A stretch of DNA of 64,000 nt. Source: Isosphaeraceae bacterium EP7 (lineage in GTDB: Bacteria; Planctomycetota; Planctomycetia; Isosphaerales; Isosphaeraceae). How positions within the stretch are numbered: position 1 is the first letter of the stretch; the number at the start of each line of letters is the position of its first letter. Shown here piece after piece: positions 1-8,741 of the stretch. The stretch covers positions 1 through 64,000 of the forward strand of contig CP151668.1 of the NCBI GenBank assembly GCA_038400315.1, written 5' to 3'. The notes under the pieces are model-generated. The model was given only the letters and a program-made list of their open reading frames with translations, was not told the origin of the DNA and ran no database searches. Both the position numbers and the translations under genes were made by a program.

Positions 1-948
1 ATGGCCAAGGCCAATGATCTGCTGAGCCGGTTCGGCGGGAATCTCGCGGAGAGCATGGGGGCCGGCCGATCCTCGTCACCGGCAGTGCAGGGTGGCGCAG
101 CCTCAGGGTACAACGCGCCGGCCAGCCCCTCGAGGCATGACGGCGTGACGCGACTCAAGGCTGGCGCCGAGATCGCCATCGGCCGCATTGCGGCGGACCC
201 GAACCAGCCCCGGACCGAGTTTGATCCCGGTGCCATCGAGCAGCTCGCCGAGTCGCTCAAGGAGCATGGCCAATTGCAGCCCATCTCGGTCCGCTGGAGC
301 GAAGCGATGGGGCGATACCTGATCGTGGCCGGCGAGCGTCGGTGGCGCGCGTCGCAGTTGGCCGGATGCGAGTCGATGGCGTGCGTGATCCTTGACGGCG
401 AGCACACCGACTCGCAGGTCCTGGAGATGCAGCTCATCGAGAACGCCCTGCGCGAGGACTTGCAGCCGATCGAGCAGGCGCGGGCGTTCAGGGCCCTGAT
501 GGAGATGAACGGCTGGAGCACGATCCGTCTAGCGAAGGCGCTGAGCCTGAACGACTCCACCATCGTCCGAGCGCTGGCCTTGCTCGAGCTTCCCTGCACG
601 GTGCAGGACCAGGTCGCGTCGGGCGCCCTGGCCCCGTCCGTCGCCTACGAAGTCTCCAAGCTCGACGATCCCGCCGCCCAAGCCGAGGTCGCTGCCCGGG
701 TGGTGTCCGAGGGGCTCTCCCGGGCCGAGACGATCGAGGCGGTCAAGCGGGCCTCGCCATCGAAGAAGGCAGGATCGTCGAAGGGCAGGGGTGCGAGCAA
801 GCCGTCGAAGCTTGTGGTCAAGGCGTTCAGGGTGGCCGAGGGAAAGGTGACGATCGAGCTCCGCAAGGGGCTCGACTCATCGGGGATCGAGGCCGCACTC
901 CTCGGCGCTCTGGAGGCGGTCCGAGGACAGAAACAAGAAGCGGCCTGA
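1..948 (+). CDS. parB: ParB/RepB/Spo0J-family plasmid partition protein
   Basis: This 315-residue protein binds centromere-like parS sites and works with a ParA ATPase to segregate a replicon. The N-terminal ParB/sulfiredoxin-like domain covers roughly residues 50-145. It shows the Q-P-R segment, the EHGQLQPI stretch and the GERRWRAS box, which is the CTPase signature of the family. A helix-turn-helix follows at about 150-235 (WSTIRLAKALSLNDSTIVRALALL), and the C-terminus is basic and Lys/Ser-rich. The ATG is the first base of the window, so a longer N-terminus cannot be excluded, although an MAKANDLLSRF-type start is usual for plasmid ParBs. No parA is visible; it may lie upstream if the molecule is circular. 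The family call is firm; the plasmid assignment is inferred. Confidence 0.93.
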   Translation: MAKANDLLSRFGGNLAESMGAGRSSSPAVQGGAASGYNAPASPSRHDGVTRLKAGAEIAIGRIAADPNQPRTEFDPGAIEQLAESLKEHGQLQPISVRWSEAMGRYLIVAGERRWRASQLAGCESMACVILDGEHTDSQVLEMQLIENALREDLQPIEQARAFRALMEMNGWSTIRLAKALSLNDSTIVRALALLELPCTVQDQVASGALAPSVAYEVSKLDDPAAQAEVAARVVSEGLSRAETIEAVKRASPSKKAGSSKGRGASKPSKLVVKAFRVAEGKVTIELRKGLDSSGIEAALLGALEAVRGQKQEAA

Positions 949-966
949 TCGGGCGTCGTTTTGAGA

Positions 967-1001
967 GCCCGGCCGCCTTGATGATGAACTGGCGGCCGGG
1001 C
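967..1001 (+). terminator. Hairpin downstream of parB
   Basis: A perfect 11-bp stem (GCCCGGCCGCC at 967-977, GGCGGCCGGGC at 991-1001) with a 13-nt loop begins 19 bases after the parB stop codon. No T-run follows, so it may be a weak or factor-assisted terminator, or may simply stabilise the mRNA 3' end. It also separates parB from the convergent transposase remnant. Confidence 0.5.
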
Positions 1002-1024
1002 GAGCGTGCACGTTGCCTTGACAC

Positions 1025-1914
1025 CTAATGCACTTTCAAGTGACTGAACAGCGCCTCGGCCGCCGGCCAGAGGTATCCCGTCGCATGGTAGAAGTCCACG
1101 ACCTGCACCTCGGTGACCGTGTCGAGGTACGTCCAGTTGTCCTTGGCCCCTTTGGCCAGCCCGACATATCGCGCGCCCGGGCAGGCCGCCTTGGCCCGGT
1201 CCACCTCGCCGTCGAACCGCTCGAAGAACGTCAGCTTGCCGTACTCGGGCGTGGCCGCCGTGTAGACCGTGTGCAGCCGCTCGCCGGACTCGTTGGAGAA
1301 GCCCAGGGTGCCGACCATCGCCTCGCGCCACGTGTCCTTGCCCATGAGCATGCAGGTCCCGTCCAGCCCCACCGTCACCGTGGCCACCGGCTCGGCGAAC
1401 TCAGGCAGCGCGTACTCCCAGTCCTCCTCCTTGGCCAACGCCACGGCGGCGACCGCGTCGGCCACGTCCTGCACGAATGCCTTGGCGACCCTGCGGCCGT
1501 GGCTTCGGCCAGGTCGTTCAGCACGCGCGCGGCGCCGAACTAGGCGTACTTGTGGGCGATCATGCGGGCGAACCGGGACGTGGAGCTGACGACGATCCGG
1601 GCGTCCCGATCGAGCGGGCAGTGGGTCGGTCCGCCCTTGGGGCCCTGGTAGACGTGGCGTTCGATCGTCGCCACGCCGTAGGGCGTCTGATACTGCTTGC
1701 GGACTTTGCCCATGGAAGTCAGATTCATCGGCCCCGGGCGGATGGGGGCTCCGTCGGCGTCGAATCGTCCGAGTGCCTCCTCGGTGGCGGCGACGCCGGC
1801 CTCGTTGAGCGCCGCCAGGATGGCGTCCTCGGCGTCGAGCATCGAGTCGGCGTAAGGGACTTCGATCTGGACGACGAAGCCAGTGTCGGTGCGTCGGACG
1901 ATCGCGGCGGGCAT
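1025..1914 (-). pseudogene. ISKra4-family transposase remnant (copy 1)
   Basis: Translated from an ATG at 1914 on the minus strand, the N-terminal part reads through the conserved TPYGVATIERHVYQ and RFARMIAHKYA segments. It stops at an in-frame TAG at 1540-1542, where the family normally has Glu. The similarity resumes in another frame around 1475-1500 (GRRVAKAFVQDVADAVAAV, then GLDGTCMLMGKDTWREAM and HTVYTAATPEYGK) and runs to 1025. There the C-terminal third of the usual transposase is missing. The copy therefore has one nonsense change, one frameshift and a 3' truncation, and cannot be active. A second, more complete copy of the family lies at 49.8-51.0 kb. Confidence 0.88.
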
Positions 1915-2794
1915 GGCGCGTGTTCCGGGGTAAAGGGAGGATGCCCGCAGCGTCACCGTCAGAACCGCATCCTCAACATGAATCAGCAGCCACACCGCAT
2001 CAGTGCACCATAATCCCCATTATCGGACGTTGAAGTGGTCGGGTAATCGGTGTGGTCGTCCGGGTGTTATTGAGCCGATGGGAATCTCGGATTAAGCGAC
2101 TCTCGAAACACTCTTAGGCAATAAGCCATAGGGACTTGCGCTTCCCAGAGAGTCGGCGATCGATCGGCCGAGCCGGAAACCGAATTCGGCCAACAAAGGG
2201 TTCTCGTGGATTACGCACCAAGCCTGCTCACGGTGGTGGTTCGGCTTCAGCGAACTGGACCCGTGGCGGATTTGCCTCGAAGGCGAAATTGTGAGTTTAC
2301 AGACCGATCGATACGACGCTTAATCACTAGTGGAACCAGTTGGTGTTCCCGATTGGCCGCTTGGGTTTCCCCCAGAATTGTCTCTCCGAACAGGATCAGA
2401 ACACCGAATGACGAGGCAAACCGACGCCTTGGTTGCTTGAGCCCTTTGGAAAACCCAACCTTCCCGTGGGTCTTTCCAACGATTGGTAGATGCGGGTCAG
2501 TTTGAATCGGCATCTGGCTCGAAGCAGCCAAGACGAGGGCGGCAGCCCTGGACCGAAGGACAGGATCGTTCACGACGAGCGTGGGCTTTGCGGACGGACG
2601 CCGGGTCTTGCAGGAGGGTTGGTTCTCCAGTGGCGCAACCCACGGGCACGAAGTGTGCGCCGCGAGACTGTCGAGGCACCGACAGTGCGAGTTGATCTGG
2701 GTCTTTTTTCTTCTTCATTCGTTCCTCGACGAACCTCTGACGGCAATCTCGCTGAGCTCGAGGGCCACGGAGTCTAAAAGAGGAGATCAAAACG
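1915..2794. other. Gene-free leader upstream of the polysaccharide locus
   Basis: I see no convincing gene here. Short ORFs occur on both strands, but none has a ribosome-binding site or a recognisable domain. The part nearest 1915-2100 probably contains the end of the ISKra4 remnant. A small hairpin (ACTGTCG at 2667-2673, CGACAGT at 2680-2686) is followed about 17 nt later by a pyrimidine tract (2702-2718). The stretch probably holds the promoter and a long 5' leader of the downstream operon. Such a leader would be a plausible target for the NusG-like antiterminator encoded at 53.6 kb. No JUMPstart/ops motif was recognised. Confidence 0.45.
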
Positions 2795-3733
2795 GTGACC
2801 GGATCACACACCATGGTTCTTAGCGATCGATCGGTCGCCGTGATCGGTAAAAAAGTGGCTGGGACCGAAGATCGCGGCGATCGGTTGCCGAAGACTTCGA
2901 ATTCCTCGAACTCCTTCGGGTCGATTCCTTCGGTGGACGGCTCGCCACCGATCTGGGTGGTCCGCGACGACTGGTACACGACGGCCAAGTCGGTCGCCGA
3001 CTATCTCGTGGGCGTCGTTTTGTTGGTCCTAGCCCTTCCGGTAATGATCGCCGCAGGCCTCCTAGCCTGGCTCACCTCGCCGGGACCAGCGATTTATCGC
3101 CAGACCCGAGTGAGCCGCAACGGGCGGGAGTTCTCGATCTTCAAGATCCGGAGCATGCGGGTCGATTGCGAACGGGAAACCGGCCCGCAGTGGTCGACCC
3201 CCGACGATCCTCGGCAAACGCCGGTGGGAGGATTTCTCCGCCGGACGCACCTTGATGAGCTCCCGCAGTTGCTCAACATCGCCCGGGGCGAGATGAGCTT
3301 GATTGGCCCTCGGCCGGAACGTCCGGAGTTCATCACCAAGCTCGAGAAAACGATTCCGTTTTACCGGGAGCGGGAGCGCGTGCTGCCTGGGGTGACCGGG
3401 CTGGCGCAGATTCAGCTTCCCCCCGACTCCGAAGTTGCCGAGGTCTACCGAAAGCTAGCCTGCGACCTGTACTACATGAGACATCAAAGCCTCTGGCTGG
3501 ACCTCCGGATCGTAATCGGCACGGCCTTAAAGGTGGTGGGAATTCCGACCCAGGTTTTGTGCCGACTATTGGCGATCCCCTCGGGCCAGGTGATCGAGGA
3601 TGACTACCGCCGGCTGGCCTTGCTGGCGGTGTCGGGTCACGAGCCTCGAGCCGCCGCATCGACCGCCCCGGAATCTTCGCTGGAGTGGGGAGTTGCCGTT
3701 GACGCTCAACGGGCTCTGGTCTGGGGCGACTGA
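2795..3733 (+). CDS. Undecaprenyl-phosphate sugar phosphotransferase (initiating, WcaJ/PglC-like)
   Basis: This protein transfers a sugar-1-phosphate from a nucleotide sugar to undecaprenyl phosphate at the inner membrane, the first step of glycan assembly. The start is a GTG with AGGAG nine bases upstream (2781-2785). Of 312 residues, about 1-65 are variable. One hydrophobic re-entrant segment lies at about 70-92, followed by the bacterial sugar transferase domain (PF02397). That domain shows the FKIRSMR motif, RRTHLDELPQLLN, the SLIGPRPER motif and the PGVTGLAQI block. Only one membrane helix is present, so it is of the short monotopic type, with no WcaJ-style N-terminal helical bundle. It is the first gene of the locus and is followed 52 bp later by the tyrosine kinase. 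The acceptor sugar cannot be told from sequence. Confidence 0.92.
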   Translation: MTGSHTMVLSDRSVAVIGKKVAGTEDRGDRLPKTSNSSNSFGSIPSVDGSPPIWVVRDDWYTTAKSVADYLVGVVLLVLALPVMIAAGLLAWLTSPGPAIYRQTRVSRNGREFSIFKIRSMRVDCERETGPQWSTPDDPRQTPVGGFLRRTHLDELPQLLNIARGEMSLIGPRPERPEFITKLEKTIPFYRERERVLPGVTGLAQIQLPPDSEVAEVYRKLACDLYYMRHQSLWLDLRIVIGTALKVVGIPTQVLCRLLAIPSGQVIEDDYRRLALLAVSGHEPRAAASTAPESSLEWGVAVDAQRALVWGD

Positions 3734-3785
3734 GCGGTCCCGAGCGGACCGGTCTCCGCCTCTTAAGGAAAGAGTGGATCCGGAG

Positions 3786-6038
3786 ATGCAAGACTTGCCG
3801 GCTCGCTCGTCGACCTCCGCAGGGCAGGGTCTTTCCGAAACTGCGATCGAGCCATCGACGCCTGTGGCCGCGATTCTGGGCCGTCGACCGGCGATCCTGG
3901 ACGCGCCGCCGAACGTGGCGGCGCTGCTGGGTTCGCTGAAGCGGCGGTGGCTCTTGGCCGCGGTTGTGGGGGTGTTCGGCGCAGCCTGCTCGGCGGTCGC
4001 CGTCTACCACGTGATGCCGCCGGCCCGCCACGTCGCCAAGGCGATGCTCCACGTCGCCTCGACCCAGCCGAGCATTATCTTCCCGACGCAGGAGGTCCGA
4101 AGCACCTTCGAGATCTACAAGCAGACCCAGCTCCGGCTGCTCAAGGGGCGATCGGTCCTGGCAGCGGTTTTGCGGGACCCCAAGGTCAAGGATCTGAACC
4201 TGGTCAAGCAGTCCGCCAATCAGAGCGAACCGATCAGTTGGCTGGAGAAAGAAATCCAGGCCGAATACACCGGTGAGGTGCTGAACATCTCGATGAGCGG
4301 CGACGGGCCCGAAGGCCTGGCGGCCATTGTCAACGCGGTGGCCCAGGCGTACCTGGTCGAGGTCGTCAACGCCGAGTTGAAGGAGCGTCGCAATCGCTTC
4401 GAGGAACTGCAGGGTATCTACCGGCAACAGAGTGATCGGCTTCAGTCCAAGCGCAAGGAGCTGGAGGCGCTGGCGGCCAAACTCGGCTCGGGCGACCAGG
4501 CCAACGTCCGTCAGATGCACGCGATGGCGCTGGGAAGCCGGACGATGATGGAGCGACTGTTGCTCCAGTACCGCCTGGATCTCCGCGAGTCGGAGATTCA
4601 ACTCTCGGTACTCCGTGAAGCCGAGAAGCCGGTTGTCGAGGGGGAATCCCTCCGCGCCGAGGCCGTCGAGCAGGCCGTCCGTGGCGACGAGGTGGTCCTC
4701 GAGCTCGAGGCCCGGATTCGCCGGATCTCGGCCGCCGTCGCTTCGGCAAGTCGGATGGCCCGCCAGGCGAACGACCCTTCGGTCCGACGCCCTCAGGAGG
4801 ACCTGAAGCACCTGACCAGGCAGCTCCGGGAGCGGGAATCGGCAATCCGACAGGTCCGATCCCGCGAGCTCAAGGCGATCGGCCCAGTCGGTCCCAATGG
4901 GTCGCTTGCCGACCTGGAGAACCGGATCAAGGTCCTTAAGAAGACCATGGAGTTGGCCGAGTCCGACCTGAAAGGTCTCTCCAGCGAGGCCGGCGCGATC
5001 AACGTGAGCTCGATGGAACTGGAAAAGCTTCAGAACGAGATCTCCTTGCAGGAAGAGGCCCACAAGCTGGTCGGCAAGGAGGTCGAATCGCTCAACGTCG
5101 AGCTCGAGGCTCCCTCTCGAGTCCGGCTGATCGAGCCGGCCGATAACCCGTCGCTCTCGGGCGACAAGCGGTTGAAGATGGCCACGCTGGCTGGCGTCGC
5201 GACGCTGGCCCTGGTGGTCGGGGGAATTACCTACTCCGACTTCCTGACCCATCGGGTCCGGTCAACCGACGACGTGGTCCTGGGGCTGGGGCTCCGGCTG
5301 ATCGGTACCCTGCCCCCTCTGCCGAGGCGTCAGAGGACATCCCGGCCCCAATCCACCGCGCCGCCACTCTGGCACGCCGAGCTGATCGAGTCGGTCGATA
5401 ATCTCCGGACCAACCTCCTGAACTCAGCCTCGGGTCGCTCGATCCGCTCGCTGGTCGTCACCAGCGCCGTCAGCGGCGAGGGGAAGACGTCGCTGGCCTG
5501 CCACCTGGCCACGAGCATGGCCCGAGCTGGCCGGAAGACCTTGCTGATCGACGGCGACCTGAGGTGCTCTGACATCCACGGGATCTTCGGCCTGCCGACC
5601 TGCCCCGGCCTGAGCGAGGTAATCCGGTGCGAGGCGGACGTTTCAGCCTCGATTCATGCCTCGGAGTTCCCGGACCTCTGGGTGCTGACCGCCGGCCTCT
5701 GCGACGAGCAGGCGCTTCGCGCATTGGCACAGGACAAGCTTCGGGTCCTCCTGGGCCAACTCAAGCGGGACTTCGACTTCATCGTCATCGACACCCCGCC
5801 GGTCTTGCCGGTCGCCGACGCGGCTCTGATCGCCGAGCAGGCCGATGCCTATGTCCATGCGGTCCTCGGCGAGGTCAGCCAACTTCCCCAGGTTTTTACC
5901 GCCCATGAACGGCTCCAGTCGCTGGGGATTCCGACCCTCGGCGTGGTGGTGGCCGGGGTCCGCGGGATCAATTACGGCGGCAAGTACAACTACCACCAGG
6001 GCCGGCTGGGCTCAGCGCCTCGAGCCGAGGCCGGATGA
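3786..6038 (+). CDS. Polysaccharide co-polymerase / BY-type tyrosine kinase (Wzc-like)
   Basis: A bitopic inner-membrane protein of about 750 residues that controls polymer length and export through cycles of tyrosine autophosphorylation. A transmembrane helix (about 55-76) begins a Wzz-like periplasmic region rich in predicted coiled coil. A second helix lies at about 464-483, followed by a cytoplasmic kinase. The kinase carries Walker A SGEGKTS (about 563-569), Walker A' LLIDGDLR (about 586-593) and Walker B FIVIDTPP (about 664-671). The C-terminal tail has a compact tyrosine group, NYGGKYNYH, instead of a long Tyr-rich tail. The reading frame is open upstream to 3600 inside the previous gene. 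ATG 3786 is preferred because it lies beyond that gene's stop; a GTG at 3774 close to AAGGAA is the alternative. No Wza-type outer-membrane partner is visible in the window. Confidence 0.9.
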   Translation: MQDLPARSSTSAGQGLSETAIEPSTPVAAILGRRPAILDAPPNVAALLGSLKRRWLLAAVVGVFGAACSAVAVYHVMPPARHVAKAMLHVASTQPSIIFPTQEVRSTFEIYKQTQLRLLKGRSVLAAVLRDPKVKDLNLVKQSANQSEPISWLEKEIQAEYTGEVLNISMSGDGPEGLAAIVNAVAQAYLVEVVNAELKERRNRFEELQGIYRQQSDRLQSKRKELEALAAKLGSGDQANVRQMHAMALGSRTMMERLLLQYRLDLRESEIQLSVLREAEKPVVEGESLRAEAVEQAVRGDEVVLELEARIRRISAAVASASRMARQANDPSVRRPQEDLKHLTRQLRERESAIRQVRSRELKAIGPVGPNGSLADLENRIKVLKKTMELAESDLKGLSSEAGAINVSSMELEKLQNEISLQEEAHKLVGKEVESLNVELEAPSRVRLIEPADNPSLSGDKRLKMATLAGVATLALVVGGITYSDFLTHRVRSTDDVVLGLGLRLIGTLPPLPRRQRTSRPQSTAPPLWHAELIESVDNLRTNLLNSASGRSIRSLVVTSAVSGEGKTSLACHLATSMARAGRKTLLIDGDLRCSDIHGIFGLPTCPGLSEVIRCEADVSASIHASEFPDLWVLTAGLCDEQALRALAQDKLRVLLGQLKRDFDFIVIDTPPVLPVADAALIAEQADAYVHAVLGEVSQLPQVFTAHERLQSLGIPTLGVVVAGVRGINYGGKYNYHQGRLGSAPRAEAG

Positions 6039-6255
6039 CCCGCCAACTGAACCGACCTTTCCTCCGCCGGTGGATCTCTCATATTTTCCATCAATCAATG
6101 TAGCTTTCGATCGACAGTGATGGGCGAGAAAGCATCCCTCACACCGGCTCGCCTGGCCGTGCTGGTAGGCTGTCGATCTCGCAACGGGGGAACTTTGTCT
6201 GATGACTCGATCTGGCTCGATCAGTCCCCCTTTCTCTGAGAGTCGACGGAATTCC

Positions 6256-7125
6256 ATGGCCCACGTGATCGACGCGACACCCTCGAAGCTGGAGCCGGTC
6301 CACCCGCACCGGATCATCCTTCAGCCGCAATCGGGCTGGCAGGCGATCGACTTGAAGGAACTCTGGGCCTACCGCGAGCTGCTCTACTTTTTGACCTGGC
6401 GCGACATCAAGGTTCGATATAAGCAGACGTCTTTGGGCGCGGCCTGGGCGATCCTCCAGCCGTTAATGACGATGATCGTCTTCAGCCTGTTCTTCGGGAA
6501 GATGGCGGGGATATCCTCGGGAGACCTGCCTTACCCGATCTTCGTCTTCGCCGGGCTATTGCCCTGGACGTTCTTTGCCAACGCTGTCAGCGGAGCAGGC
6601 CAGAGCGTCGTCGGCAGCGAGCGGCTGATCACCAAGGTCTACTTCCCCAGGATCATGATCCCGCTCTCGGCAGTCCTGGCCGGGCTGCTCGACTTCGCCA
6701 TCGCCTGCGGAATGCTGGCGGTGCTGATGCTCTACTACGGAGTCGTCCCGCAACCTGGAATCGTGCTGGCGCCGGTGTTGGTGGCCGGGATCACGCTGGC
6801 GGCCATCGGGGTAGGGACCTTGCTGGCGGCCCTGACGGTTTCGTATCGCGACTTCCGCTACGTGGTCCCGTTTATGGTCCAGCTCTGGATGTTCGGAACC
6901 CCCTCGGTCTACATGCATCCCGATAAGCTCGGCCAGGGCCCCTGGCGAACCATCTTGCCGCTTAACCCGGCCTACGGCTTGATCGCCAACTTCCGAGCCT
7001 CGGTGCTGGGCGGGCCGATCGACGCCTACTCGCTGGGGGTCTCGATGGCTGTGGCCTCGGCGCTGTTCGTGATTGGGTCGCTCTACTTCCGCCGCGTCGA
7101 GCGAGGCTTCGCCGACGTCATCTGA
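6256..7125 (+). CDS. ABC-2 type polysaccharide/O-antigen export permease (Wzm/TagG-like)
   Basis: An integral membrane permease of about 289 residues that, with an ATPase, moves lipid-linked polysaccharide across the inner membrane. It has the family's N-terminal amphipathic segment, ELWAYRELLYFLTWRDIKVRYKQT, and the SLGAAWAILQPL block. About six hydrophobic helices follow, and the C-terminus contains the usual LNPAYGLI segment. An in-frame ATG at 6202 would add 18 residues. The ATG at 6256 begins close to the conserved region, and neither start has a clear ribosome-binding site. Its probable partner ATPase is encoded separately at 14.5 kb, an unusual separation because wzm and wzt are normally adjacent. 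A 217-bp gap upstream could contain an internal promoter. Confidence 0.92.
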   Translation: MAHVIDATPSKLEPVHPHRIILQPQSGWQAIDLKELWAYRELLYFLTWRDIKVRYKQTSLGAAWAILQPLMTMIVFSLFFGKMAGISSGDLPYPIFVFAGLLPWTFFANAVSGAGQSVVGSERLITKVYFPRIMIPLSAVLAGLLDFAIACGMLAVLMLYYGVVPQPGIVLAPVLVAGITLAAIGVGTLLAALTVSYRDFRYVVPFMVQLWMFGTPSVYMHPDKLGQGPWRTILPLNPAYGLIANFRASVLGGPIDAYSLGVSMAVASALFVIGSLYFRRVERGFADVI

Positions 7126-7186
7126 CCGGACCCGGGACCCAGGGAACCCATCTTCTCGCATCCAAGAACCTCGTCCGGGAGACAAG

Positions 7187-8320
7187 ATGAGTCAGCTCAA
7201 GGTCGGAATCGTAGGAGCGGGCTACTGGGGCCCAAACCTGATCCGGAATTTCTCAGCGTGTCCGCTGACCCAGGCCGTGGCCATCTGCGATTCGAACCCT
7301 CAGCGGCTCGAGGCGATCGGCCGGAATTTCGGAGGAGTCGCGTTGGTCGATTCGATCGATCGGCTTCTGGAGATGCCGATCGACGCGGTGGCCATCGCCA
7401 CACCGGTCTCAACCCACCATCGGCTCGCCTCGCAATGTCTAGAGTCGGGGCGGCATGTGCTGGTCGAAAAGCCCCTGGCCTCGACCACCGAAGAGGCCCG
7501 GCAACTAGTCGAGCTGGCCCGCAAGGCCGGTCGGGTCCTGATGGTCGATCATACTTACCTGTTCAACAACTCGATCCGCAAGATCAAGGAATTGGTCGAT
7601 CATGACGAGCTCGGCGAGCTCTACTACATCGACAGCATCCGGATCAACCTGGGGCTGTTCCAGAGGGACGTCAACGTCATCTGGGATCTGGCCCCGCACG
7701 ATTTCTCGATCGTCGATTATGTCCTGGGCCGGAGTGCCCGAAGCATCTCGGCCTGGGGCTGTGCCCATGCCGACCGCGATCTCGAGGACATCGCCTACGT
7801 CAACGTCGATTACGACGAGCAAATGCTGGCCAACTTTCATGTGAACTGGCTCTCGCCGGTGAAGATCCGGCAGATGATCTTCGCCGGCTCGCGCAAGAGC
7901 CTGATCTTCAACGAGCTGAACACCACCGAGCCGATCAAGGTCTACGACCGTGGCATCGAGTTGGGCAAGGCGGCCGAGGACCGTCACAAGCTCCTGATCG
8001 GCTACCGAACCGGCGATATCTGGAGCCCTCGCGTCGAGCTGGGCGAGCCGCTCCAGCAGGTGGTTACCCACTTCGCCGAGTGTATCCGCGACGGCAAGAC
8101 CCCGCTGAGCGACGGTGAGCTGGGCCTGCGCGTGGTCCGCCAGCTCGAGGCGGCAACCCGAAGCGTCCGGGCCCAGGGGGGCCGGATTGTTCTGTCCAAT
8201 GGAACCCACGTCAATGGCAACGGCTCGGCAGTCTCACGAGCGATCGGACCCGTCGAACGGGATCAGAATCAGTCCGGACGTGGTCCTGGGAAGCGGCGTG
8301 TCAGTCCACTGCTTCGTTAA
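7187..8320 (+). CDS. Gfo/Idh/MocA-family NAD-dependent sugar dehydrogenase (WbpB/WlbA-like)
   Basis: The predicted role is oxidation at C3 of a UDP-N-acetylglucosaminuronic acid, giving the 3-keto intermediate of diacetamido-uronic acid synthesis. The 377-residue protein begins with a Rossmann motif, VGIVGAGYWGPN. It carries the VEKPLA motif at about residues 94-99 and the second-domain pattern ending in a conserved His-rich WDLAPHD segment. The ATG at 7187 has GGAG five bases upstream. The gene overlaps the next one, an acetyltransferase, by 107 bp, and an aminotransferase follows. This order parallels the wbpB-wbpD-wbpE genes known from Pseudomonas and Bordetella. The fold is certain; the substrate is inferred from neighbours. 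Confidence 0.85.
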   Translation: MSQLKVGIVGAGYWGPNLIRNFSACPLTQAVAICDSNPQRLEAIGRNFGGVALVDSIDRLLEMPIDAVAIATPVSTHHRLASQCLESGRHVLVEKPLASTTEEARQLVELARKAGRVLMVDHTYLFNNSIRKIKELVDHDELGELYYIDSIRINLGLFQRDVNVIWDLAPHDFSIVDYVLGRSARSISAWGCAHADRDLEDIAYVNVDYDEQMLANFHVNWLSPVKIRQMIFAGSRKSLIFNELNTTEPIKVYDRGIELGKAAEDRHKLLIGYRTGDIWSPRVELGEPLQQVVTHFAECIRDGKTPLSDGELGLRVVRQLEAATRSVRAQGGRIVLSNGTHVNGNGSAVSRAIGPVERDQNQSGRGPGKRRVSPLLR

Positions 8321-8741
8321 CCTGTACGGCTGCCGGATCGGCGACGAGACTCGGATCGGCAGTTTCGTGGAAATCCAGAAGAACACCGTGGTTGGAGCCC
8401 GCTGCAAAATTTCCAGCCACTCGTTCCTCTGCGAGGGGGTAACGATCGAGGATGAAGTTTTCGTCGGTCACGGCGTGATCTTCATCAATGACATCGAACC
8501 GAGAGCGACCGTCGATGGCCGACCGATGACCGACGCCGACTGGCGGGTGATCCCGATTCGAGTTGGCCGAGGAGCCTCGATCGGCAGTGGGGCACTGGTG
8601 ATGGGTGGGGTGACGATCGGTCCAGGGGCCCTGGTCGGGGCTGGGGCGGTCGTGACCCGGGACGTCGCTCCCGGGGCCGTGGTGGTGGGGGTTCCGGCGC
8701 GGCTGCTCCGGATGCAAGAATCGCCAGGAGATCGAGCATGA
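8214..8741 (+). CDS. Left-handed beta-helix N-acetyltransferase (WbpD/WlbB-like)
   Basis: A hexapeptide-repeat acyltransferase of about 175 residues that would acetylate the 3-amino group of the UDP-sugar intermediate. Repeats of the [LIV]-G-x4 type run almost throughout. The family block SVHCFVNLYGCRIGDETRIG is followed by FVEIQKNTVVGARCKISSHSF, by the VFVGHGVIFINDIEPRA loop found in WlbB enzymes, and by a final GVPARLL coil. The first ATG that leaves the conserved region intact is at 8214. It lies inside the preceding dehydrogenase, so the two genes overlap by 107 bp and must be translated in different frames. The stop TGA overlaps the next gene's ATG, suggesting translational coupling. Confidence 0.85.
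   Translation: MATARQSHERSDPSNGIRISPDVVLGSGVSVHCFVNLYGCRIGDETRIGSFVEIQKNTVVGARCKISSHSFLCEGVTIEDEVFVGHGVIFINDIEPRATVDGRPMTDADWRVIPIRVGRGASIGSGALVMGGVTIGPGALVGAGAVVTRDVAPGAVVVGVPARLLRMQESPGDRA

Noticed and set aside
2206-2695. Several short ORFs upstream of the polysaccharide operon.
   Set aside because: They overlap on both strands, lack ribosome-binding sites and recognisable domains, and are treated as non-coding leader.
3333-5252. Minus-strand open frame of 639 codons opposite the sugar transferase and tyrosine kinase genes.
   Set aside because: It is antisense to two firmly identified genes, has a low-complexity Arg/Leu/Asp-rich composition typical of high-GC shadow frames, and has no domain or ribosome-binding site.
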